A stretch of DNA of 30,310 nt, taken from the NCBI GenBank assembly GCA_963973795.1, contig CAXBAF010000036.1, positions 1 through 30,310 of the forward strand. Reading direction: 5' to 3'. Numbering within the stretch: position 1 is the first letter of the stretch; every line of letters starts with the position of its first letter. Shown piece after piece: positions 1 through 8,330 of the stretch. A model generated the notes under the pieces. That model made no database searches, had not been told where the DNA came from, and saw nothing but the letters and a program-made list of their open reading frames with translations. Origin of the DNA: UBA1926 sp002337215 (GTDB taxonomy: Bacteria; Planctomycetota; Phycisphaerae; Phycisphaerales; UBA1924). A program made the translations under genes and the position numbers.

Positions 1-41
<41 letters not shown>

Positions 42-143
42 GATTTCCTTAGACCGGGCCAAACCTGTGCTGCCTTTGGCAGATAAACCGCAGGCCGCAG
101 AGAGATCTGCACCCGGCAAGTGAACTCGTTCTCGCCCGCTATT

Positions 144-174
144 GACGTCCGCTTTCTCTAGAGAAGCGGTCGTC
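144..174 (+). other. Hairpin in 16S rRNA trailer
   Basis: The arms GACG..CCGCTT..CTC and GAG.AAGCGG..CGTC fold into a long stem with one bulge and a small internal mismatch. It lies about 110 nt after the mature 16S end and before the terminator. A role as an RNase III-type processing stem is inferred from position only; the 5' partner of a canonical 16S processing stem would lie outside the window. Confidence 0.45.
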
Positions 175-249
175 GGCGGATAACCGTGTGGCAACGCACG
201 GCGAAGGTTGGACCCAACTGTTCATATGCCAAGGGCATACTGAATTCTG

Positions 250-287
250 AAAACCGCTCATCGCGAGATGGGCGGTTTTTATTTTTT
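250..287 (+). terminator. Intrinsic terminator of the 16S transcript
   Basis: AAAACCGCTCATC pairs with GATGGGCGGTTTT (one G-U wobble) around a GCGA tetraloop. It is followed by a T-rich tail, TATTTTTT. This is a textbook Rho-independent terminator, about 215 nt after the 16S end, and it closes the rRNA transcript. Confidence 0.9.
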
Positions 288-428
288 GCCTTTTCGCAGA
301 TCTTTGCAGTTCCAGTCTGTCCGCGGTTTGCACTGTTCCGAGCCGGGAACGCGTGACGGGTGCGGCAACCAGGCCGTCGGATTCGCCTGAAGCCGTTGCA
401 GAACTCGGTTCGGGCGGCGCGCTGATTC

Positions 429-3200
429 TCAGTGATTCGCAAGAGCCCGCACGCGATCGAGCCGCTGGTGGTGCTTCTCCACGGCCGGCTCGATCACGGT
501 GAGCGCTTCGATATGCCGGGCGGCGACCGTGAACATCGCGTGGTCACCCGAGATCGCGGCGCTGAGCGCGATGCGGGCGGCGAACTCGCGGATGTCCGCA
601 TCGAACGGGGCGATTCTCGCGGCCCGCTCGGCGTAGTGCGATGCCCTGGTGTTGTTCCCGGAGGCCGCGTGGAGTTCGGCGAGCTCGATCGCGTAGGTCG
701 CGCTGTTCTGTTCGCGGGCGTCGAGGAACTCGAGGTGTTCGATAGCCGCTTCCCGGTCCTCGGCGCCGCCCGCGAGATAGTGGCGGGCGAGGAGGCGGTG
801 GGGCGTCTCGGCGGCCGGCACCGCGATCGTGAGCATCTCAAGGGTTTCGGCGGTTTCTGCCGACAGCCGTGCCTTCTGCGGATCCGCGCCGGCAAGGGCC
901 TGGCTCATCAGGATCTCGGCGAGCTCTGGATGATTGGGGTATTGCTGCCGCCAGCGGGCGACGAAGGCGGCATCTGGACGTACGGCATCGGGGTCGTCGG
1001 CCTCGCGCCTGTCCGCCTCGATCATTTCGGGGATCGTCGGTACGTTCTCGGGTGGGAGCAGGCCCGCGTTCCGAAGATCCGAGGCCGCCCATTCGAGGAA
1101 GGCGTCCATGAATCCGGCAGTGCTCAGCCCCAGTTCCGCCTCGAAAGCGGAGGCTTCGCGTTCACCGTTTGCGTACCGGTCCATGAGTCTGGTCGGCGCG
1201 TCGGGGCCCCACCGGTCGGCGATGAATTGGTACATCCAGTGGCCCTGGGCGTACGCCTGGCCTCGATCGGTCGGCTGCTTCGGGCGGACGAAGGCGGTGT
1301 TGATCTCTGTGAGGTTGAAGAGTGTGTCGGTCCGGTAGGCGCGGGCGAGCAGCCGCCACGTGGACTCGTCGCGTGGGGCATCCTCGCAGAAGACCGCGGC
1401 GGCCTCGGTAAACCAGTGCGGGATGCGGTTGCGGGTCTTGCTGAGGGTGACGGTGTGGGTGTACTCGTGCTGGAGGACACGGGGCCAGTCGAACGGGCCC
1501 ACGGTGAAGCCGGGGCCCTCGCGGGGGCTCTCCATCGCGATGACGGGGCCCGTGGCAGCGGCCATCGTGTGGATCCGGGTCATGCCGGTGATGCGGACGC
1601 TGAACCAGGCGTGGGAGGGCATGACCTCGATCAGGGTTTTCTGGGCGGGTTCGTGGCCGATCCCGCCCGGCATGTCGTTGGGATCGGCGCAGACGCGGGC
1701 GTGGATGTCCTCGAGGACGGGGAGCATCTCGCGGGCGAGAAACGCGTCGAGCGATGGGACGCCTTCTTTCGGCGGTGCGTGGCGGATGATGAAGTGGTCG
1801 CTCTCGGTGGTCGCGAACTCGGCGAGCCCCCGGACGAGTTCGAGGCTGTTCCGAGACCGGGCGTTGAACGGATCGAGTTCGACGGCCTTGGCGAGGACGC
1901 GCTGAGCCTGGGCATCCCGGCCTGCCTGGATAAGGACGAGTCCGAGTTCAATGTGGGGGTACGACCAGTTGGGCAATCGCTCCCGAGCGATCTCGAAGGC
2001 GGCGACGGACTTTTCGTACTGGCGAGCTTCCGCGAGGACACGGGCGACGGTGTAGTGGCCGAGCGGGGAGCCGGGCGAGAGCCTCTCGAGTTCAGCGAGC
2101 AGAGCGTCGCTCTGGGCCTCGCGAAACGCCGCGGCCTCGGCGGCGGCGTGCCAGGCGAGCAGGTCGCGGTTCTTCGGGAGCGCAACGCGGGCCGGTTCCA
2201 GCGACTCGTTCGCGGCATCCGGGTCGCGCTGGCGGAGCCGCATGCGGGCCTCGATCAGCGACGCGTCGGGATTGATCCCGCCGAACGGCTCGGCGGCGTC
2301 GCGGAGATCGTCCACGATCGCCTCGGCCTTGTCGAAGGCGAAGCCGTTCACGAACAGGTGGGCGAGCATCGCCTTTGCATCGCCGCAGCGAGGGTTGAGC
2401 GTGAGAACCTCCTGCAGGGCCTCGGCGGCGCCCTCGAGGCTGTGCTTCTCGAACAAGAGCTCGGCCTCGGCGAGCCGGATCCGCCAAGAGAGGCGGTCGA
2501 GTTCATCTCGGCCCTGCTCGATGATGGACTTGAGGGTCTGGAAATCGCCCCCCGATTCGCGTTCGGAGCCGCGGATGCGTGTGCGGATCATCAGGGCACG
2601 CACGCCCTGGGCAAGTTCGCCCGCGTCGTCGATCCGCTCGGCGAGCATGCGCTCGACCACCGGATCGATCGCGGTGTCGGCGTCGTCGAAACGGGCGAGG
2701 TCGAAGAGAGCCTGGGCTCGCAGACGGTGGGCGGTGAACGATGTCTGGTTCTGAAGAAGCTCCAGCACGAGCCCGCTCTCGCCCCGGCGGAGCAACGCCT
2801 CGGCGCGGAGCACGGGATCGGTCTCGGGATCGTCGAAGACCGGGTCGAGGATGCCACCCGCGATGAGCGCCGCGTGTGCGCGATCGTTCGGATCGGCGAG
2901 GTCGGTGGTTTCCCACAGGCCGTGCTCGATGCGGATGGCGCGTTTCTCGTCTTCGCTGAGGTAGTCGGCGGTGAGGAGGTCCTGGATCGCGGGGTGGGCC
3001 GCGGGTCCCGACGTCTGGTCGGGCAGTCGCTCGTTGAACATGTCGAGCAGCATCTGCGTGGGGTCGGCCCCGGTCTGCTCGGGCGGCTCTGGCGCAGTGC
3101 CCGGCTGCGCCGATGCCCCGCCGGCGAGCAGGAGCAGCGAGGCGGCGGCATGCCGGATCGGCGGCGTCGGTCGGGAGCGTTGGGGCGTGTCTCGGTGCAT
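429..3200 (-). CDS. Secreted TPR protein with peptidase-MA-like (gluzincin) domain
   Basis: This 923-residue protein starts with a signal-peptide-like segment (basic stretch, AASLLLLAGGASA, cleavage near residue 32), so it is probably periplasmic. Residues about 130-480 are Ala/Leu/Glu-rich helical repeats of TPR type, for example the pair around YPHIELGLVLIQAG. A zincin site HEYTH at 578-582 is followed by a glutamate in HWFTEAA (E599), the spacing of gluzincin third ligands, as in the peptidase MA family. More TPR-like helices follow to the C-terminus. The catalytic glutamate E579 is present, so activity is plausible; the substrate is unknown. It is the second gene of an operon, 9 bp after the LolA-like gene, which suggests a shared envelope role. 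No SD is obvious. Confidence 0.8.
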   Translation of the reverse strand: MHRDTPQRSRPTPPIRHAAASLLLLAGGASAQPGTAPEPPEQTGADPTQMLLDMFNERLPDQTSGPAAHPAIQDLLTADYLSEDEKRAIRIEHGLWETTDLADPNDRAHAALIAGGILDPVFDDPETDPVLRAEALLRRGESGLVLELLQNQTSFTAHRLRAQALFDLARFDDADTAIDPVVERMLAERIDDAGELAQGVRALMIRTRIRGSERESGGDFQTLKSIIEQGRDELDRLSWRIRLAEAELLFEKHSLEGAAEALQEVLTLNPRCGDAKAMLAHLFVNGFAFDKAEAIVDDLRDAAEPFGGINPDASLIEARMRLRQRDPDAANESLEPARVALPKNRDLLAWHAAAEAAAFREAQSDALLAELERLSPGSPLGHYTVARVLAEARQYEKSVAAFEIARERLPNWSYPHIELGLVLIQAGRDAQAQRVLAKAVELDPFNARSRNSLELVRGLAEFATTESDHFIIRHAPPKEGVPSLDAFLAREMLPVLEDIHARVCADPNDMPGGIGHEPAQKTLIEVMPSHAWFSVRITGMTRIHTMAAATGPVIAMESPREGPGFTVGPFDWPRVLQHEYTHTVTLSKTRNRIPHWFTEAAAVFCEDAPRDESTWRLLARAYRTDTLFNLTEINTAFVRPKQPTDRGQAYAQGHWMYQFIADRWGPDAPTRLMDRYANGEREASAFEAELGLSTAGFMDAFLEWAASDLRNAGLLPPENVPTIPEMIEADRREADDPDAVRPDAAFVARWRQQYPNHPELAEILMSQALAGADPQKARLSAETAETLEMLTIAVPAAETPHRLLARHYLAGGAEDREAAIEHLEFLDAREQNSATYAIELAELHAASGNNTRASHYAERAARIAPFDADIREFAARIALSAAISGDHAMFTVAARHIEALTVIEPAVEKHHQRLDRVRALANH

Positions 3201-3209
3201 GCGTGCGGG

Positions 3210-4109
3210 CTAGTCCTGGATGGGCTCGCGGAAGTCGCTGATGCTGATGTTCCAGCCTTCCTCGGGCGGGGGCGTTCGGGTCGAGAAGATCTCGGCGTCG
3301 ATCGGCTCGTTGACGACCGGCTTGAGCAGCACGACCTCGGATTCGTCACCGATGGGCGTGACGGTCCGGGCGATGCGGGGCAGGAGGTTCCCGTCCGGCT
3401 CGTACCAGATCCGGATCTGTTCGAAGTCCCGGCTCTCGGCGGTGCCGGGCTTGGGCGTCAGGCGGAGTTGGATCAGGCCCTTTGCTTTGACGAGCGCCCG
3501 CAGCATGGGATCGGTGAGGTTGTCGTCGGCGGGCCGGAGTTCGGCGTCGAATCGCTCGAGGATGTCGGCCTTCCGCTGCCCGACGGGAACCGGGAAGGGG
3601 CCTTCGCCGATGCGGAGCGGGTCGAAATCCTCGCCCGGCGGCACGACCTGACGCTTGGTGAACTGGCGATCCGACGGGGTTTTCTCGACGACCCACTCGC
3701 CGTCGAAGGCGTATTGCTGGTCGATTTTCTCGCGCCGGTCCGACACGGAGAGTTCGTCGAAGGAGACGGCGAACCGACGAGTGGCTCTGGCGGCGTCGGG
3801 TTGGTCGCCCCGCTCGGTCTGGAAGTAGAGCGTCCCCGAGCGACGCTGCTCATCAGACTGGATCGCGAAGAACTTGCGGTAGACGATGGGGCTCCGGAGC
3901 GTGTCGATCCCAGCGTCGGCCGTTTCGAGTGCATCAAGAAGCTCGTCCGCGGACGCGAACGGCCCGGCGAGAGACTCGACGCTCGACGCAGCCCACTCGG
4001 TTCTCCCGAGCGATCCCGCATCCGATGCGGCGGGCATGCCCGCGAGCGGGAGGATCACGAAGGCCAGGACGATGCGAGCGAGTCGGCCTGTGCAAATCTG
4101 TCTTGGCAT
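3210..4109 (-). CDS. LolA-like / outer-membrane lipoprotein-sorting fold protein
   Basis: This 299-residue protein has an N-terminal signal peptide (RIVLAFVILPLAGMPAASDA). The mature part looks like the LolA/LolB superfamily: an N-terminal helix about 50-70 (LLDALETADAGIDTL), then alternating beta strands with substrate-like phrases RKFFAIQS, GTLYFQTE, RRFAVSFDEL, QQYAFDGEWVVEK and RIWYEPDG. LolA-fold proteins bind acyl chains in the periplasm. Here the fold call rests on pattern and length, not a diagnostic motif, so a specific lipoprotein-carrier role is not shown. It is first in the operon with the metalloprotein gene downstream. The ATG at 4109 has only a weak purine-rich leader (GAGAGAA). 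Confidence 0.6.
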   Translation of the reverse strand: MPRQICTGRLARIVLAFVILPLAGMPAASDAGSLGRTEWAASSVESLAGPFASADELLDALETADAGIDTLRSPIVYRKFFAIQSDEQRRSGTLYFQTERGDQPDAARATRRFAVSFDELSVSDRREKIDQQYAFDGEWVVEKTPSDRQFTKRQVVPPGEDFDPLRIGEGPFPVPVGQRKADILERFDAELRPADDNLTDPMLRALVKAKGLIQLRLTPKPGTAESRDFEQIRIWYEPDGNLLPRIARTVTPIGDESEVVLLKPVVNEPIDAEIFSTRTPPPEEGWNISISDFREPIQD

Positions 4110-4447
4110 CGGGTTCTCTCTGCCGGGGCCTGAGCCGGGCGGACGGTCTCGGTCGGCCGGGTTTCAGGCGGGTTGTCTCGGTCAGGTCGGCAACGGCGGG
4201 AGCCGTCCCCAGACACGCTGTCAATCGGCCTTACCGTCCCGCGGTTCTGCTCACGTGCTCTTCATCGGCATATGCGGGGCGGGTTCCTGACATGGTGTAC
4301 CCCCGAGGTGTGGTGCGGGTTCACGGGGGCGTGCTTCGTCGCATCATCGCGAAAGGGGGATTCTGCCGGGGTATTGTCCCCACATCCGGTATACTCGCCG
4401 CGAACACGAATTGTTCCGTGCCGGGGTTGGTACCGAGGGAGGCTGAG
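4110..4447. promoter_or_regulatory. Divergent intergenic region (LolA-like gene / HAF-dockerin gene)
   Basis: This 338-bp stretch separates two divergently read genes and holds no convincing gene. A TATACT hexamer at 4390-4395 could be the -10 box of the rightward gene, about 52 bp before its ATG; no good -35 lies at the usual distance. A GGGG-TATTGT-CCCC inverted repeat sits just upstream of it. The rightward gene has a clear SD (GAGGGAGG, 4435-4442). No -10 was recognised for the leftward operon. Confidence 0.4.
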
Positions 4448-5692
4448 ATGCGGTGTACACGTGAGTTCGGGTCGGTCGTTGTTTCCGCCGCGGCGATGTC
4501 GCTGGCGTCGGTGTGCGTCGCGGGCGGGGCCCCGGCCTACACGATCCATGAGATCGGGATCGTCAACCCCGGCGATTTCGGATCGCAGGGGTACCGGGTC
4601 TCATCGAGCGGGATCGCAACAGGCCGCTCGCTCGGGTCAGTCTCGCAGGCGTTCCGGTGGACCGAGGGCGGGGGGCTCGAGCCTCTGCCGAATCTGCCGG
4701 GGCGTGATTTCTGCGCCGGCAACGGCGTGAACGCCAACGGGATCGTCGTCGGCACCGGCGCCCAGACATCGTTCGGGTCGGGTGCCCTCCCGGTCCTCTG
4801 GACAACCAACACCGTCCAGCAGTTGCCCCTGCCCAGCGGGTTCGGCGTCGGACGGGCGAACGACATCAACGACAACGGCATCGCGGTCGGGTCCGCGGGA
4901 GGCGGCATCAGCGAGTCTGCCGTGATCTACGGCGAGACAACGGAGATTATCAGCGCGACGACCGCTGGCGGATCGAGCATGACCACCGCTTTCTCGATCA
5001 ACAACGCGGGGCGGGTGGTCGGGCCCGGGACAGACCCGGCCAACGCGGCGCGGAACGTCGGCATGGTCTACGACATCTCAACGGGCATCGCGTTCGAGGT
5101 CGGGGCGATCGCGGGCGCCAACGGGGCCCTCGCGTTCGACGTCAGCGAGGCGGGTCACGTGGTCGGTTCATCGATGATGAACCAGGGCTCAGGCCGCCCG
5201 TTCATCTGGAGCGACGCGGACGGGATCCAGGAAGTCCCCCTCCCCGAAGGCACGAGCCAGGGCGGCGCACGCGGCGTGAACTCCGACGGATGGGTTGTCG
5301 GCACAGCGTCGAACGCGTTCGCGGTGCCCTACCTGTACGACGGTTCGCAGACCTACCGCGTCGCGGATCTCATCCCCGACGGCACGGGATGGGATCTCGA
5401 TATGAACACATCGTCCTCGGCGCTGAGCATCAACGACGACGGCGTGATCGTCGGCACGGGTGTGCTGAACGGTGAGGTGCGTGCGTACGCCATGATCCCG
5501 GTCGGCGGGGGCGGGTGCAACGACGCGGATCTCGCGGAGCCGTTCGGTGTGCTGGATCTCGCGGACGTGCAGGGGTTCGTCTCGGCCTTCGTCGGCAACG
5601 ACCCCGCCGCGGATCTCGCCCCGCCGGTGGGCGTTCTGGACCTCGCGGACCTGCAGGCGTTCGTGACGGCGTTCCTTGCTGGGTGTCCGTGA
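4448..5692 (+). CDS. Secreted HAF-repeat protein with GC-type dockerin-like C-terminus
   Basis: This 414-residue protein has a signal peptide at 1-30 (VVVSAAAMSLASVCVAGGAPA). Residues 30-350 are repeats of the extracellular HAF type, each with an N.NG..VG core: at about 92-102, 138-148, 183-192, 229-240, 276-285 and 326-336. After a Gly-rich hinge, residues 357-414 form a duplicated dockerin-like module bracketed by cysteines (C357 and the penultimate residue). The paired segments are GVLDLADVQGFV and GVLDLADLQAFV. This module is a known C-terminal tail of Phycisphaerae secreted proteins, thought to be an anchoring or sorting signal. The start was chosen at 4448 because of the SD GAGGGAGG and the signal peptide; the open frame extends further upstream without coding character. 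Confidence 0.85.
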   Translation: MRCTREFGSVVVSAAAMSLASVCVAGGAPAYTIHEIGIVNPGDFGSQGYRVSSSGIATGRSLGSVSQAFRWTEGGGLEPLPNLPGRDFCAGNGVNANGIVVGTGAQTSFGSGALPVLWTTNTVQQLPLPSGFGVGRANDINDNGIAVGSAGGGISESAVIYGETTEIISATTAGGSSMTTAFSINNAGRVVGPGTDPANAARNVGMVYDISTGIAFEVGAIAGANGALAFDVSEAGHVVGSSMMNQGSGRPFIWSDADGIQEVPLPEGTSQGGARGVNSDGWVVGTASNAFAVPYLYDGSQTYRVADLIPDGTGWDLDMNTSSSALSINDDGVIVGTGVLNGEVRAYAMIPVGGGGCNDADLAEPFGVLDLADVQGFVSAFVGNDPAADLAPPVGVLDLADLQAFVTAFLAGCP

Positions 5693-5727
5693 GTGGTTGT
5701 GCCCTTCGAGCGTGATTGAGAAACGAG

Positions 5728-5756
5728 CCCCCCGCGCGAGCGGGGGGTTGTTCGTT
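5728..5756 (+). terminator. Intrinsic terminator after the HAF-dockerin gene
   Basis: CCCCCCG (5728-5734) pairs with CGGGGGG (5741-5747), with an inner C-G pair and GCGA loop, and is followed by the T-rich tail TTGTTCGTT. It lies 35 bp after the stop codon. A 23-bp inverted copy of its core lies at 5911-5933. Confidence 0.8.
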
Positions 5757-5852
5757 GGTGGTCGTCTGAGAATGGATAGGTCATCTGGATTCGGAACACC
5801 GACCCGCGATGCAGGCCGATGGCACGGCGAAGCGAGAAGGCACCCCCTCCGA

Positions 5853-5896
5853 CCCCGCTTTCGCGGGGCCACCTCCCCCGTCGGCGACGGGGGAGG
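5853..5896. repeat. Two adjacent GC-rich hairpins between convergent genes
   Basis: CCCCGC (5853-5858) pairs with GCGGGG (5863-5868) over a TTTC loop. Four bases later an 11-bp perfect stem follows: CCTCCCCCGTC (5872-5882), loop GGC, GACGGGGGAGG (5886-5896). The pair sits midway between the facing terminators of two convergent genes. It may be a REP-like element or part of the termination zone. Its sequence differs from the repeat family at 28 kb. Confidence 0.6.
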
Positions 5897-5910
5897 GGCG
5901 TGAGAGTCCT

Positions 5911-5933
5911 CCCGCTCGCGCGGGGGGCTCGTT
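5911..5933 (-). terminator. Inverted copy of the 5722-5744 terminator core
   Basis: The 23 bases at 5911-5933 are the exact reverse complement of 5722-5744. On the minus strand they lie 15 bp after the ruvX stop codon and form a CCCCCCG...CGGGAGG stem with one mismatch. Without a T-run the terminator is weaker than its twin. Position suggests it ends the leftward ruvA-manC-ruvX transcript. Confidence 0.5.
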
Positions 5934-5948
5934 GGGTCGACGCGGGGT

Positions 5949-6398
5949 CTAGGCGGAGTGCTCGCCGTCGAGGTAGCGCTGCAGGATGACGACGGCGGCG
6001 ATGGCGTCGCGGCGGGCTTTCTTTTGTTTGTGGGTCAGGCCGGTCTGGGCCATGCGGTCGTTGGCAGCCATGCTGGACTGGCGCTCGTCCTGGAAGTGGA
6101 CGGTGCGTTTCGTGCGTTCGCCGATGCGTTCGGCGTAGGCGCGGACGAGTTTGGCGCGGGGGCCCTCGGAGCCGTCCATGTTGATGGGCAATCCCACGAT
6201 GAGGTCGGCGGGAGCGCCACCGACGAGATCGTCGATCGCGCGGTCGATGGCGTCGAGGAGTTTGTCGCCTCCGCGTTCGGCGATGGGGACCTCGATGAGG
6301 CCCGCGGGGGAGGCGATGCGGGTGATGGTGTCGGCAAGGGCGAGGCCTGTGCGTTTGTCGCCCAGGTCGATGGCGATGAGTCGGGTGGGTGTGGTCAT
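5949..6398 (-). CDS. ruvX: Holliday-junction resolvase-like RuvX/YqgF family
   Basis: This 149-residue protein has the RNase H-like fold of the YqgF/RuvX family. It shows D11 in IAIDLGDKRTGLALAD (8-23), the loop VGLPINMDGSEG (68-79), DERQSSMAA (104-112) and DAIAAVVILQ (131-140), which are the family's four conserved blocks with acidic metal ligands. Family members act as Holliday-junction resolvases or in pre-16S rRNA 5' processing. The start at MTTPTRL (6398) was preferred to upstream in-frame starts because the earlier part overlaps the preceding gene and is not family-like. It is last in the ruvA-manC-zinc-ribbon-ruvX cluster, 7 bp after the preceding stop. Confidence 0.92.
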   Translation of the reverse strand: MTTPTRLIAIDLGDKRTGLALADTITRIASPAGLIEVPIAERGGDKLLDAIDRAIDDLVGGAPADLIVGLPINMDGSEGPRAKLVRAYAERIGERTKRTVHFQDERQSSMAANDRMAQTGLTHKQKKARRDAIAAVVILQRYLDGEHSA

Positions 6399-6405
6399 CG
6401 CGGGT

Positions 6406-7158
6406 TTATCCGGCTGGGTTGGGCGGCGCGTCGGGCATGTTCTGACCACACTCGGGGCAGGCGGTGGTGCCCTTGAGGTCGTAGGCGCAGCGGGGGCAGA
6501 GGCCTTTTCGTTTTCTTCTCGCCTGCTTTGCGATGGCGAAGAGTGTGAAGATGGCGAGCCAGATTGATGCGTAGATGAGGGTGTTGTATATGAGGCCCGG
6601 CCAGATGGGGTGGTAGGCGAGGACACGGTGGCCGATGATGTTGGGTTGTTTCGAGACCGGGATGAGGCCGGTCAGGATGCCGGTCAAGTTCGGAGGGTTT
6701 ATGCTGAAATGATGGGTGCCGTTCGTGCAGCGAAAGGGCCATCCTTGTGCGAGGTGTGTCCTTGCGACTGCGGGTGCGACCAATGTTCGGTTGGCGAGCC
6801 AACTCGGCAGTTCGGCGAATGTTTTGATCTCCTTCGTGGTCCCGTCGGGCTGCGGCTTGCGTTCCATTCGGATCCACTTCAAGCCGAACGCGGCATCGAT
6901 TTTGGCTTTGTCGAGGATGACGGTCTCGTCCGACCCGGTATCCGAGCGGATGAGCAGGACATCGGTTGCGTGCGTCTGCAGGTTCGGGGTGAGCGCGATG
7001 GGCACATCTTGGCCGCTCGTTGTCTTGAGTATCACGGTGGCCGTGATGTGACCGCCGGTGCCCGGGTATTGGATGCCGATGGCCCACGCGACAAGGTACG
7101 ACGTGATGACGCCAAGTGGGATGCAGAGCGCGATGTGGATGAGCAGTCGCCGTTTCAC
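6406..7158 (-). CDS. Membrane protein with C-terminal zinc ribbon
   Basis: This 250-residue protein has one membrane segment near the N-terminus (LLIHIALCIPLGVITSYLVA, about 4-24) and one near 190-210 (LIYASIWLAIFTLFAIA). A basic stretch follows (KQARRKRK), then a rubredoxin-like zinc ribbon CPRCAYDLKG...CPECG close to the C-terminus. The region between the membrane segments would lie outside the cytoplasm, with the ribbon inside. This architecture is frequent in Phycisphaerae proteins of unknown function. The start codon is GTG at 7158, 4 bp after the manC stop, so translation may be coupled. It is somewhat less GC-rich than its neighbours. Function unknown. Confidence 0.75.
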   Translation of the reverse strand: MKRRLLIHIALCIPLGVITSYLVAWAIGIQYPGTGGHITATVILKTTSGQDVPIALTPNLQTHATDVLLIRSDTGSDETVILDKAKIDAAFGLKWIRMERKPQPDGTTKEIKTFAELPSWLANRTLVAPAVARTHLAQGWPFRCTNGTHHFSINPPNLTGILTGLIPVSKQPNIIGHRVLAYHPIWPGLIYNTLIYASIWLAIFTLFAIAKQARRKRKGLCPRCAYDLKGTTACPECGQNMPDAPPNPAG

Positions 7159-7162
7159 TCGA

Positions 7163-8290
7163 TCACTTTAGAGCATCGGGCAGGTTCGCATGCAGGGCCT
7201 TGATGTCTTGGGCGCGGTCCTTGGGCATGACGAGGGTGGCGCGGTCGGTGCGGATGACGATGAGGTCCTCGCAGCCGACGAGGGCGATGATGTGGTCGCG
7301 CGGGCTGCCGTTGGATTGGCCGCTCTCGTTGCCGACGATGAGGTTGTTGCGCGAGTCGTGGAGAGCGACGGGGATGCCACTGGCGCGGTTGCCGAGCGCG
7401 TCGGGGGTGATGGTCTCGCCATAGCTCGGCCAGGACCCGACATCGAGCCATTCGACGTCCATGGTGACGCCGGCGAGGGAGACGGCCGGGTCGCTCGCCG
7501 CGGGCTCCATCACGGCGTAATCAACGCTGATCTTCGGGAGCGTGGGGTAGACACGGTCGAGCACATCCTGCTGGTGGGCGGTCCCCCACGCGGCCTGGAT
7601 CTCCATCAGCCCCGCGTGGCTCTCGGGCTGGTGGCGAGCGAGCAGGTCGAGGAAGGTCTGGGCGTGGAAGACGAACATGCCGGCGTTCCATGAGAACGAG
7701 CCGGATGCGAGGTATTCGGTGGCTTTGTCGAGCGGGGGTTTCTCAACAAATCGGGAGACCTTGAAGCCAAGAGAATCGGTGCCCGGCAATTCGCCCCCGT
7801 TCTCGATGTAGCCGAACCCGGTGGCGGGGTAGGTGGGCTTGATCCCAAACGAGACGAGCTGGGTGGGGTCGTCCTCGACGATCGAGTATCCGACGTCCAT
7901 CGCTTTGGCAAAGGTGGACTGAGGTTGGATCAGGTGGTCGGCCGTCAGCACACTGAACACCGCGTCGGGGTCATCTTTCCCGAACACCGCGGCCGCGAAC
8001 CCGACCGCGTTGACCGTGTCGCGGGGCATGGGCTCGCCAAGAATCCGATCGTCGGTGAAGGCGGGGAGTCGGTCTTTGATGATGCTTCGGTACTGCTCGC
8101 CGGTGCAGATGTAGCGGCGGTCATCGGGGACGAGGCCCTCGAGGCGTTCGGCCGCGACCTCGAGGAGGCTGACCGGGCGTTTGTCCTGCTCGCGCTGGAT
8201 AAAGCGGATGAGTTGCTTGGGTTCGCCTTCTCGACTCACGGGCCAGAGCCTGGTCCCGGAGCCGCCCGCCATGATCATCGCGTATCGCAT
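7163..8290 (-). CDS. manC: Mannose-1-phosphate guanylyltransferase
   Basis: This 375-residue nucleotidyltransferase makes GDP-mannose from mannose 1-phosphate and GTP for glycan and exopolysaccharide synthesis. The signature MAGGSGTRLWPVSR lies at 7-20 with the activating lysine in EPKQL. PRDTVNAVGFAA follows where the family has a RNTAPAI-like block. FVEKP and SWNAGMFVF are typical of the catalytic core. There is no C-terminal phosphomannose isomerase cupin, so this is the short, monofunctional type. The ATG at 8290 has no SD but a good promoter only 6 nt upstream, suggesting a leaderless message. The downstream zinc-ribbon gene starts 4 bp after its stop; ruvA ends 40 bp before its start. 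Confidence 0.9.
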   Translation of the reverse strand: MRYAMIMAGGSGTRLWPVSREGEPKQLIRFIQREQDKRPVSLLEVAAERLEGLVPDDRRYICTGEQYRSIIKDRLPAFTDDRILGEPMPRDTVNAVGFAAAVFGKDDPDAVFSVLTADHLIQPQSTFAKAMDVGYSIVEDDPTQLVSFGIKPTYPATGFGYIENGGELPGTDSLGFKVSRFVEKPPLDKATEYLASGSFSWNAGMFVFHAQTFLDLLARHQPESHAGLMEIQAAWGTAHQQDVLDRVYPTLPKISVDYAVMEPAASDPAVSLAGVTMDVEWLDVGSWPSYGETITPDALGNRASGIPVALHDSRNNLIVGNESGQSNGSPRDHIIALVGCEDLIVIRTDRATLVMPKDRAQDIKALHANLPDALK

Positions 8291-8296
8291 GCGGCG

Positions 8297-8325
8297 AGTG
8301 TAGACGGGCGTGTGCGTGGTGTCGG
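8297..8325 (-). promoter_or_regulatory. Putative leaderless promoter of manC
   Basis: Read on the minus strand there is CCGACA (-35-like, 8325-8320), exactly 17 nt, then TACACT (-10-like, 8302-8297), then 6 nt, then the manC ATG. Transcription would start at or next to the A of the ATG. No SD is present. The call rests on sequence pattern only. Confidence 0.5.
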
Positions 8326-8330
8326 CAAGC

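Noticed and set aside
432..4133. Long + strand open frame over the metalloprotein operon
   Set aside because: It is the shadow of the minus-strand genes, which have signal peptides and a zinc site; the + frame has only Gly/Arg/Val-rich low complexity.
4390..4395. TATACT as a complete promoter
   Set aside because: No -35 match at 16-18 nt; kept only as a possible -10.
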